Shown: in pieces, positions 26,090 to 33,540 of the stretch
Numbering within the stretch: the stretch's first letter is position 1
How the letters are laid out: each line of letters opens with the position of its first letter
NCBI GenBank assembly: GCA_045531965.1
Contig: JAZSFA010000084.1
Location: 30,125-94,124, forward strand
Reading direction: 5' to 3'
Origin: CAMEON01 sp045531965
GTDB lineage: Bacteria > Bacillota > Clostridia > Oscillospirales > CAG-272
Length of the DNA: 64,000 nucleotides
Translations under genes and position numbers: made by a program
The notes under the pieces: generated by a model
What the model was told of the DNA's origin: nothing
Database searches by the model: none
What the model saw: the letters and a program-made list of their open reading frames with translations, nothing else

Positions 26090-28078
26090 TTATCTGACTC
26101 TCTCTCCGAGCTTGGTATCGGGATGCAGGAACACGACTCTTACATCCTCCTCACCCGAAGCCAGGATCATACCATTGGACTCTACGCCGCAGAGCTTGGC
26201 GGGGGCAAGGTTGGCCACAAGGATGATCTTCTTGCCGATGAGATCCTCGGGCTTATACCACTTGGCGATGCCCGAAACCACCTGTCTCTGCTCATAGCCC
26301 AGATCCACTTGAAGCTTCAACAGCTTCTTGGCCTTGGGTACGGGCTCGCAGGCCAGCACTTGGGCGGTGCGAAGCTCCACTTTCATGAAATCGTCAATGC
26401 CGATCTGCGCCACGCCCTCGGGCTTCTCCACAGGGGCGTTGGCCTTCTCTGCCGCGGCGATCTTGGCCTGACGGATGGTCTCCAGCTCGTCGAGCTTCTT
26501 CTGCTCATCGATACGGGCGAACAGCACGCAGGAGTCACCCACTTCCCTGCCAGCCACCATAGCACCGAACTTGCCGCTTCCCTTGCCGCCGATGGTGGTG
26601 TAGTCCATAGCGTCGGTGTTGAGCATGGCGAGAATCTTTTCTGCAGTGGCGGGGATGAAAGGCTTGAGCATGACGGCCCCCCAGCGGATGGTCTCCAGGA
26701 GGTTATAAAGGACGGTGCCGAGACGGGCGGTCTTGGTCTCGTCCTTGGCAAGGCTCCAGGGGGTGGTCTCGTCGATATACTTGTTGGCACGGCGGAGCAT
26801 ATTGAAGATGCACTCCACGCCGTCGGCCACGCGGTAGCCATCCATGTTCTCCACCAAGGCCTCATAAGCAGCCTCACAGGTAGCGATCAGATCGGCATCC
26901 AGGGCATTCTCCTCGTCGGTGCCTGCCACGGGGGTGGCGATGACCTTGTTGAAGTACTTCTTCTGCATATCCAGGGTACGCTTGACGAGGTTACCGAGGT
27001 TATTGACAAGGTCTGTATTGAAACGGTTGATGACAGTCTCGTAGGTGATGGAGCCGTCGGAATTATAGGGCATCTCGGAAAGGGCGTAGTGACGCACGCC
27101 GTCCACGGTGAAATGCTCGGCCAGCTCGTCGGCGTAGATCACGTTACCGCGGGACTTGGACATCTTGTCAGCACCGAAGTTAAACCAGGGATGGGCAAAG
27201 ACCTTCTTGGGGAGGGGCATATCCATGGCCATGAGGAAGATGGGCCAGTAGATGGTATGGAAACGGATGATGTCCTTACCAATGATATGCACGTCAGCAG
27301 GCCACCACTTCTTGAAACTCTCGCTCTGCTCCTCATAGGACTTATCAGGGTCGAAACCAATGGCAGTGATATAGTTGGTCAGCGCGTCCAGCCAGACGTA
27401 GGTCACGTGCTTGGTGTCAAAAGGCACCTGAATGCCCCAAGTGAAAGAGGTACGGGACACGCAAAGGTTTTGCAGACCTGCCTTCAGGAAGTTGTTGACG
27501 ATCTCCTTTTTGCGAGACTCGGGCTGAATGAAATCGGGGTGCTCGTCGATATAGGTCATGAGCTTGTCAGCGTATTTTTGCATATTGAAATAATAGGCTT
27601 CTTCGCTGGCTCTCTGCACAGGGCGACCGCAATCGGGGCACTTGCACTCGGTGGTAGCTTGGGTATCGGTAATAAAAGTTTCGCAGGGAACACAGTACCA
27701 TCCCTCATAGCGATCCAAATAGATGTCGCCCTGATCATAGAACTTCTTGAACATCTTCTGGACAGCAGCCTCGTGGTAGTCGTCGGTGGTGCGGATGAAG
27801 TAGTCGTATTTCACATCCATCTTGTCCCACAGGCCCTTGATCTCCCCTGCCACGTTGTCCACATAGGTCTTGGGGGTGATACCGGATTCCCTGGCCAGAT
27901 CCTCGATCTTTTGGCCATGCTCGTCGGTACCCGTGCAGAAGTAAACGTCATAGCCCATCTCGCGCTTGTAGCGGGCGTAGGCATCGGTCATGATAGCCTC
28001 GTAGGTGTTGCCGAAATGAGGCTTCTTGGAGGCGTAGGCGATGGCGGTAGTGATATAAAACTTAGGTTTCTGATTCAT
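26090..28078 (-). CDS. metG: Methionine-tRNA ligase
   Basis: The 662-residue enzyme charges tRNA-Met with methionine in the cytoplasm. The HIGH-type motif is HFGN at 21-24, KMSKS lies near residue 305, and a CxxC...CxxC zinc knuckle is in the connective region (CVPC, CPDC). Residues about 559-662 form the C-terminal EMAP/Trbp111-like tRNA-binding and dimerisation domain. This is the long form common in Firmicutes. It is a single-gene unit with a terminator behind it. I looked for a T-box leader upstream and did not find the AGGGTGGNACCGCG antiterminator core, although the leader is rich in hairpins. Confidence 0.97.
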   Translation of the reverse strand: MNQKPKFYITTAIAYASKKPHFGNTYEAIMTDAYARYKREMGYDVYFCTGTDEHGQKIEDLARESGITPKTYVDNVAGEIKGLWDKMDVKYDYFIRTTDDYHEAAVQKMFKKFYDQGDIYLDRYEGWYCVPCETFITDTQATTECKCPDCGRPVQRASEEAYYFNMQKYADKLMTYIDEHPDFIQPESRKKEIVNNFLKAGLQNLCVSRTSFTWGIQVPFDTKHVTYVWLDALTNYITAIGFDPDKSYEEQSESFKKWWPADVHIIGKDIIRFHTIYWPIFLMAMDMPLPKKVFAHPWFNFGADKMSKSRGNVIYADELAEHFTVDGVRHYALSEMPYNSDGSITYETVINRFNTDLVNNLGNLVKRTLDMQKKYFNKVIATPVAGTDEENALDADLIATCEAAYEALVENMDGYRVADGVECIFNMLRRANKYIDETTPWSLAKDETKTARLGTVLYNLLETIRWGAVMLKPFIPATAEKILAMLNTDAMDYTTIGGKGSGKFGAMVAGREVGDSCVLFARIDEQKKLDELETIRQAKIAAAEKANAPVEKPEGVAQIGIDDFMKVELRTAQVLACEPVPKAKKLLKLQVDLGYEQRQVVSGIAKWYKPEDLIGKKIILVANLAPAKLCGVESNGMILASGEEDVRVVFLHPDTKLGERVR

Positions 28079-28204
28079 GATAATATCCTTTCCGGTGCGT
28101 GGAGCGACGGCTCGCTGGGCACCTCCGCCGACTCAAATGGGAGTGGGCGGTGAAATTTTTGGTCAACGAAAATAGGAACAAATGCCGCCGATAGGGCGAC
28201 AAGG

Positions 28205-28237
28205 CGGCTCTGACAGCCTTATAAGCTGTCAGAGCCG
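28205..28237 (+). terminator. Strong hairpin with T-tract oriented against both flanking genes
   Basis: A perfect 13-bp stem (CGGCTCTGACAGC with its complement, 7-nt loop) is followed on the plus strand by GTATTTTTTAG. Both flanking genes are on the minus strand, where no T-run follows the stem. It may end an antisense transcript, or act as a structural element in the metG leader. Confidence 0.5.
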
Positions 28238-28286
28238 TATTTTTTAGATCTGGGACGCAGTTTTTTCGGGAACGTTGTGTTTTCGC

Positions 28287-30863
28287 TTATTCTGCTTCTT
28301 TATCATTCACAAGACGTATAGAGAGAATGGTAATAGAATCACCGGGAGCGGCATCCTTCTTGAAATAAATGCCAATCTCCTTGAGGTAACCTTCAAGCTG
28401 CAGTCTTCTGATCTGCAAAGATTCTGTATGCACCTCACCGTCAGGTTCCAAGGTTATCGGTCTGGAGTGACCGGAAGAAGCTCTTTCAGGGCTGTTCGCA
28501 CCGGCAGACAAACGAATCTTGTCGGTCTTGCCGTTCTCCACCTTATAAGTGATCTCAAAGTCTGTATATTTGTCCAGCACAGGCATGGGGAAGACTTGGG
28601 TGAAGTCCAAAACAAACTCGGCATCCGCCGCCTCAGATGTCAACTTCAAGCCATCGGCGGTGAACTCATACTTCATTCCCGCGGTGGAGCCTAACATCAG
28701 CGTCTTAACGTCCTCGATCATTTCGCTATCTGTGAAGTCCAAGAAGGAATAATCTTTGAAGGACTCTCCGGGAACGTAGGCATCAGAGCCGCTGGTAGTA
28801 TAGCAGTAGTTAAAGCGACCGATGGGGGCCACGTCACCGTTGGAATACCACAACATGATGTCGCCTTCTTCATCCTCGTTGGCGTTGTCCACCCATTTGA
28901 AGTCAAAGGAGAAGCTGTAGGTATCGTTAGCAATGCCCAGCATGGTCTTGGGGATACATACCGTCAGAACGTTGCCCTTAACAGAATAAGAAACAGTACC
29001 CACGACCTCGGTCTTATACATGAAGCCGGTAAACTTCTCCAAGGTAGCCTCGGTAGCAGTGGGAGAGGTCTTGTTAAGGACAAAATCGTAGCCCTCCCAG
29101 CCCTTATACTCGTCATCCACGTTGATGTAGAGGCGCATCCAGTCGGCATCAGTGTAGGGGGTGAGATCGTCCACGGTGCGAACCATGAAATAGATGTTCT
29201 CATAGTCACGGGCAACCTTGGCATCATAGATGTCGTTGCGACCGGTGTCGTTGTAGTAGTGAAGCTGTTTATTGCTCACAGGATCCTTATAACCGTCGAA
29301 ATCACGAATCGTCATTCCGAAGTAATCGTTGTAGGTGGGACCTACATCAGCCCACTGACCGTAGCCACCGTTTACATCCATCAACTTCTCCTGAGACGCT
29401 TTCTCGATGGCGTTGGTACCCTTGAACTGACGGATGTAGGAAATGAGCTGATAGTAGTAGTGATCCTTGAGGATACCGTTGGAAGGCTCGGTGTCACGGC
29501 TACGGAGCGCGTCGTACTGGTCAACGAAACAGTTATAGTAGTCTCCCGTCCAATGCTGTAGTTTCATGGCAACCCACTCGTTCCATGCGGTGACAAAAAC
29601 GATCTCTGGATCGACAGCGATAGCATTATTCCACTGCTCGGCGAAGCATGCACCGTAAAACAGCGCATCCTCACGGGTATCGTAGCCCTTGTTCGTCCAG
29701 GTACGGTCAATGATATTCTCGCCGTTCATAGGTGCTATAACACTGTCAACGTAGTTGTGGTTGATGGCCACACCAACGGTCATCTGCTCAATCACACCCT
29801 TACTATTATGGAAGAAGGACTGAGGATAACGGGACAGCCAGCCCCACTGGTTAGCGGTGGTTTCCTTATCCTGATAGCCGCCCAGGTTCGCGCGGAAAGT
29901 GAAGAAATTCTTGATGGTAGAAGCAATATCAGCAGGCTTGCCGTTCAAGCTGCCGGACCAACCCATGACCATGGGCTTGCCGTCCAGCATATACCAAACG
30001 TCCTTGTAAAGCCCCTTGGCATAGATGTCGTTATACAGCTCTATCATTTGGGTGCCTGCGTGGTCCACGGGACCGAAGGGGAACATGAAGGACACGTCGG
30101 GTGCGTCCACGCCCTGGGCGCGAGCCTCAGAGAAGACCTTCATGACCTTCATGGCGGTCTCCTTCCAGGTAAAGGCGCCGTTGGTGTTATCAAAGAACAC
30201 CACGTCTACCCCCGCGGCAGCCAGCATTTCAGCGTGCTTGCGGATGACCCACTCGTCGTCACCGTCATAGTAACCGAACACGGGCTCATCCCAGAAATGG
30301 TATTTGGCTGCGGAGGCGTCAGCAGTATAGATACCCAGTTTTTTAAGCTGATAAGCGGAGGTGGTAAAATACTCTTCCTCTTCCATGCCAAGTTCTGCCA
30401 TGATATCCAGATTCTTCTGGTTATTGTAAGCATATTGACCGTTGGCAAAATCGCCGTGCCACGTCCAGTAGAAAATCGCTACTGTCTTATCACGCATATC
30501 GCCGGTGGTCGTATTGATCGGCAAAACTCTGCCAAGCCCGTCCACCGCCACCCACTGGGTTGCGTCAACAATATGCTCAGCGTTCTTATCTACCGTGCTG
30601 TTGTCGAGGGCAGGATCATAAGTCTCCCAAGTCAGTTCACGAAGTGTGGTCACTTCCTCCGTGGTGATCTCCTCCGTGGGAGTCTCCGTGGGTGCTTCGG
30701 TGGGGACCTCAGTAGGTACATCGGTCACGACGTCTTCAGAAGAGATGTCTGTCTCGGAAGCTGTCGTATCAGTCTCGCTTCCGCCCGTGCAGGCAATCAC
30801 GCCAAGCAAAAGCACAAAAGAAAGCAGAAGGACGGACAGCAGGCGAAGATTCATGTGTTTCAT
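28287..30863 (-). CDS. Lipoprotein paralog of the glycoside-hydrolase-like surface proteins (paralog 4)
   Basis: The 858-residue product begins with a lipoprotein signal ending GVIAC (lipid Cys 25), then a Thr/Glu/Pro/Val-rich spacer of about 50 residues. The likely barrel follows (about 95-460; FYWTWHGDFANG near 131, VTAWNEWVA near 431), then the CBM9-like domain (about 496-690) and a C-terminal beta-sandwich-like domain (about 708-855). So the order is barrel - CBM9 - sandwich, whereas the three GC-tailed paralogs have sandwich - barrel - CBM9. It is attached by lipid, not by a C-terminal membrane tail. ATG at 30863 has AGGAG 7 nt upstream. The shared motifs suggest the same kind of glycan-active role; substrate unknown. 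Confidence 0.75.
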   Translation of the reverse strand: MKHMNLRLLSVLLLSFVLLLGVIACTGGSETDTTASETDISSEDVVTDVPTEVPTEAPTETPTEEITTEEVTTLRELTWETYDPALDNSTVDKNAEHIVDATQWVAVDGLGRVLPINTTTGDMRDKTVAIFYWTWHGDFANGQYAYNNQKNLDIMAELGMEEEEYFTTSAYQLKKLGIYTADASAAKYHFWDEPVFGYYDGDDEWVIRKHAEMLAAAGVDVVFFDNTNGAFTWKETAMKVMKVFSEARAQGVDAPDVSFMFPFGPVDHAGTQMIELYNDIYAKGLYKDVWYMLDGKPMVMGWSGSLNGKPADIASTIKNFFTFRANLGGYQDKETTANQWGWLSRYPQSFFHNSKGVIEQMTVGVAINHNYVDSVIAPMNGENIIDRTWTNKGYDTREDALFYGACFAEQWNNAIAVDPEIVFVTAWNEWVAMKLQHWTGDYYNCFVDQYDALRSRDTEPSNGILKDHYYYQLISYIRQFKGTNAIEKASQEKLMDVNGGYGQWADVGPTYNDYFGMTIRDFDGYKDPVSNKQLHYYNDTGRNDIYDAKVARDYENIYFMVRTVDDLTPYTDADWMRLYINVDDEYKGWEGYDFVLNKTSPTATEATLEKFTGFMYKTEVVGTVSYSVKGNVLTVCIPKTMLGIANDTYSFSFDFKWVDNANEDEEGDIMLWYSNGDVAPIGRFNYCYTTSGSDAYVPGESFKDYSFLDFTDSEMIEDVKTLMLGSTAGMKYEFTADGLKLTSEAADAEFVLDFTQVFPMPVLDKYTDFEITYKVENGKTDKIRLSAGANSPERASSGHSRPITLEPDGEVHTESLQIRRLQLEGYLKEIGIYFKKDAAPGDSITILSIRLVNDKEAE

Positions 30864-30926
30864 GGAGGTTCTCCTTTTTTGTTCATAAAGCTTGCAAATG
30901 TCAATTCTAAAAAGATAGTTTAGAAT

Positions 30927-30955
30927 ATTATACCATATTGATTGTTTTTCTTCAA
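30927..30955 (-). promoter_or_regulatory. Promoter of the lipoprotein paralog
   Basis: On the minus strand TTGAAG (30955-30950), a 17-nt spacer and TATAAT (30932-30927) with an extended TGG. Confidence 0.8.
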
Positions 30956-30983
30956 TTGGTTTGGTAGGAATTTAACAAAATGG

Positions 30984-31820
30984 TCACATATTTTCCAGCC
31001 GCTCGATCAGTTCTGCCACGCATCCCTCAGCGTGATGGCAAAGATGCCACCGAGCCACAGCCTTGACAGAATCCAACGCATTTTCAGGGCAAGCAGAAAT
31101 ATCCGCTTCACGGAGCATCGGCAAGTCGTTTTCCTGATCTCCCACGGTAACGGTAGTAATCGGATAACCATACTGTTTCTCAAGTAGCTTGGCTACAAAA
31201 GCCACTCCAGTAGCCTTGGTGCAGCCCTTTGCTTCCATTTCAAAAAGCGTGGGAGAGGATGAACAGAACTCAAAATGCTCACGCCATTCAGGATACAGTT
31301 CGTCGCGAACAGCGCAAAGTTCCTCATAAGATCCGCGCAAAACCACCTTATACCATGGCGCATTTTTCACGTCCCACTCTTTTGCGGGGATGATCTCTCC
31401 CACAAAGTGAGGGGAGGATATCTCCTGCTTCATCATGGGATTCAGGCGGCTGCCATTGACCAAAAATCCTCTGTCGGTGGAAACACGCATACCGATATTC
31501 GGATTCATCTCCTCCACCTTCAGAATCAACTCCTTCAATGCGGGAGCATTCATTTCTGTCTTATGGATGATGGCCTTGGTAGCATAATCGTAAATATACG
31601 CACCATTGGAGGTAATCGCAGGAGCATTGAACAGCTTGCCGCAATCCGAAATCACTCGATTGATATTAGGAACGACACGTCCTGTGGCGGTGGTAAAATG
31701 ACCGCCATGTGCCTTGAAATACGCGACAGCTTTAAGATTCCTCTCCAAGAGAGTCGCGTGAGGACCGAAGAACGTACCGTCCAAATCCGTCGCTAATAGA
31801 AAGCGAGAAAAATCAGGCAT
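30984..31820 (-). CDS. HAD-superfamily (Cof-type) phosphatase
   Basis: The 278-residue protein has the HAD nucleophile motif DLDGT near residues 12-16, a central C2 cap region and the distal GDQENDLPML motif that binds magnesium. Its length fits Cof-type (IIB) phosphatases, which dephosphorylate sugar phosphates and small metabolites in the cytoplasm. It overlaps the end of the pseudouridine synthase gene by 8 nt, so it is the last gene of the long housekeeping cluster. The exact substrate cannot be told from sequence. Confidence 0.88.
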   Translation of the reverse strand: MPDFSRFLLATDLDGTFFGPHATLLERNLKAVAYFKAHGGHFTTATGRVVPNINRVISDCGKLFNAPAITSNGAYIYDYATKAIIHKTEMNAPALKELILKVEEMNPNIGMRVSTDRGFLVNGSRLNPMMKQEISSPHFVGEIIPAKEWDVKNAPWYKVVLRGSYEELCAVRDELYPEWREHFEFCSSSPTLFEMEAKGCTKATGVAFVAKLLEKQYGYPITTVTVGDQENDLPMLREADISACPENALDSVKAVARWHLCHHAEGCVAELIERLENM

Positions 31821-32868
31821 GGTCGCTCTCCTTTCGCAGAAGGGTCAGAAGTGCCTCAAACTCCGGAGGCAGAGGACAAGTAAACTGCACTTCCCTGCTT
31901 GTGCGGGGATGGATAAACGTTAATGAGCCTGCGTGTAGGCATTGACCATGTATCAAATCTACATGGCTTTTGCCAAATCTTGTATTTTCTCCGCCATATA
32001 CAGGATCCCCTAACAAAGGATGTCCCTGTGAAGCCATATGAACACGGATCTGGTGGGTACGCCCTGTTTCCAGTTCGCATTTCACCAGGGTAAAGGATTG
32101 TCCCCATTTACGTCCCACTGGGAAACGCTCCAAAACCGTATAATGAGTAACCGCTTCACGGATAGCGCTTGTACCTGCCTTCCCTTCCGATACTAAACCT
32201 TTAGGAAACACCGCCATTTTCTTGCGATCATGGGGATTTCTACCTATAGGCAATTCTATAGTACCCCTGTCTTCCTTCAAATTTCCAAGGCAAATAGCAT
32301 AATACACACGACTGACTGTGTGAGTTTTCAATTGTGCCGCTAAAGCGTTGTGAGATGTGTCGTGCTTGGCTACCACCAAAAGTCCGGAAGTATCTTTGTC
32401 AATACGGTGGACAATGCCCGGACGGCGCACACCACCAACACCCGACAGGCTATCAGCGCAATGATACAGCAGGGCGTTGACCAGCGTCCCCGTGTAGTTG
32501 CCGGGGGCAGGATGCACCACCATCCCCGTAGGCTTATTGACTACCAACACATCCTCGTCCTCATAAACAATATCCAAAGGGATGTTTTCAGGCAGACTCT
32601 CGCTGTCTTCCGGTTCGGGATAAGTGACAGTCACACGGCTTTTAACCGGTAATTTGATGTTTTTTCCTGCTGGCAAGGGACGATAGTTTTCTCCCTGCAA
32701 GACCTCAATCAATACACAACCTTCTTCTACCAGTCGAACTGCAGCAGACCTGGTCAGCGCCGTTACTTCAGACAGGAATTTGTCCAGACGTACCCCTTCC
32801 ATCTCCACGGACACCTGATAAGATACACAACGGTCATCCGCCTCTTCTTCCGCAAGGTCGGTAAACAT
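31813..32868 (-). CDS. RluA-family 23S rRNA pseudouridine synthase
   Basis: The 351-residue enzyme has an N-terminal S4 RNA-binding domain (about 22-85) and an RluA-type catalytic domain with HRIDKDTSG, whose Asp at about residue 157 is the catalytic residue. It is RluD-like in length and in its place after lspA, as in Bacillus YlyB. ATG at 32868 is chosen because AAGGAG lies 6 nt before it and it directly follows the lspA stop (1 nt between); upstream in-frame ATGs lie inside lspA without ribosome sites. Confidence 0.93.
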   Translation of the reverse strand: MFTDLAEEEADDRCVSYQVSVEMEGVRLDKFLSEVTALTRSAAVRLVEEGCVLIEVLQGENYRPLPAGKNIKLPVKSRVTVTYPEPEDSESLPENIPLDIVYEDEDVLVVNKPTGMVVHPAPGNYTGTLVNALLYHCADSLSGVGGVRRPGIVHRIDKDTSGLLVVAKHDTSHNALAAQLKTHTVSRVYYAICLGNLKEDRGTIELPIGRNPHDRKKMAVFPKGLVSEGKAGTSAIREAVTHYTVLERFPVGRKWGQSFTLVKCELETGRTHQIRVHMASQGHPLLGDPVYGGENTRFGKSHVDLIHGQCLHAGSLTFIHPRTSREVQFTCPLPPEFEALLTLLRKESDHA

Positions 32869-32869
32869 A

Positions 32870-33475
32870 TCAATCTCCTTCATGATGCTCATCCTTATCA
32901 GCGTCAGATTGCTCCACCACACCGTTCATTGCTTCGTCCAACTCATCTTCTGTTTCGGTATCCGGACTGTCCGTATCCGCATCCGAAGACACAGCTTCCT
33001 CTAATTTCTTTGCTTTTTCCATTTTATACTCTTGGATTCCTGTGATGACGATATAGAGCATGAGCAAGCCTGCACCCACGCAAACAAAAGAATCTGCCAC
33101 GTTGAAAACGGCAAAGTTGATGAGGCGGAAATCGATCATATCCACCACATAGCCAAGGAAGATACGGTCAATCATATTGCCAATTCCACCGCCTACAATA
33201 AAAGCAATAGAGAGATTTTCCAATTTGGATTGCGTCTTCTTTTTGAAAAGATAAATGAGCAATGCGATGATCGCCACGGTTGATACGATCATAAAGAACC
33301 AGCGTTGGTTTTTCATCATGCCAAATGCTGCCCCGGTATTTTCCACGTAAGTCAGATGAAGGACATCTTGGATCAGGGGAAACGTCGGAATAGGCTTCAA
33401 AAAGAAGATCGTCAGATATTTGGTCAGTTGGTCAAGAAAAACCACTAGTACCATAATGGCAAGCCAGATAAACAT
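32870..33475 (-). CDS. lspA: Lipoprotein signal peptidase II
   Basis: The 201-residue membrane aspartyl protease removes signal peptides from prolipoproteins such as those found in this window. Four membrane segments are visible, with catalytic Asp 103 in the GNMIDR motif and Asp 128 in FNVAD. Residues about 158-201 form a strongly acidic Asp/Glu/Ser extension beyond the last helix, longer than in most LspA proteins. ATG at 33475 has GAAAGGAAG upstream; the longer in-frame start does not. The gene lies between ileS and the pseudouridine synthase, the classic Gram-positive order. Confidence 0.95.
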   Translation of the reverse strand: MFIWLAIMVLVVFLDQLTKYLTIFFLKPIPTFPLIQDVLHLTYVENTGAAFGMMKNQRWFFMIVSTVAIIALLIYLFKKKTQSKLENLSIAFIVGGGIGNMIDRIFLGYVVDMIDFRLINFAVFNVADSFVCVGAGLLMLYIVITGIQEYKMEKAKKLEEAVSSDADTDSPDTETEDELDEAMNGVVEQSDADKDEHHEGD

Positions 33476-33540
33476 AATGCTTCCTTTCAAACTATAAAAG
33501 TGGATATGGGGCATTTCCCCATACCCACTTATCGTAATGA

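Noticed and set aside
28085..28200. A tRNA gene upstream of metG
   Set aside because: Stems are present but no cloverleaf with the T-loop GGTTCGAATCC or anticodon arm can be drawn. No tRNA was found elsewhere by eye.
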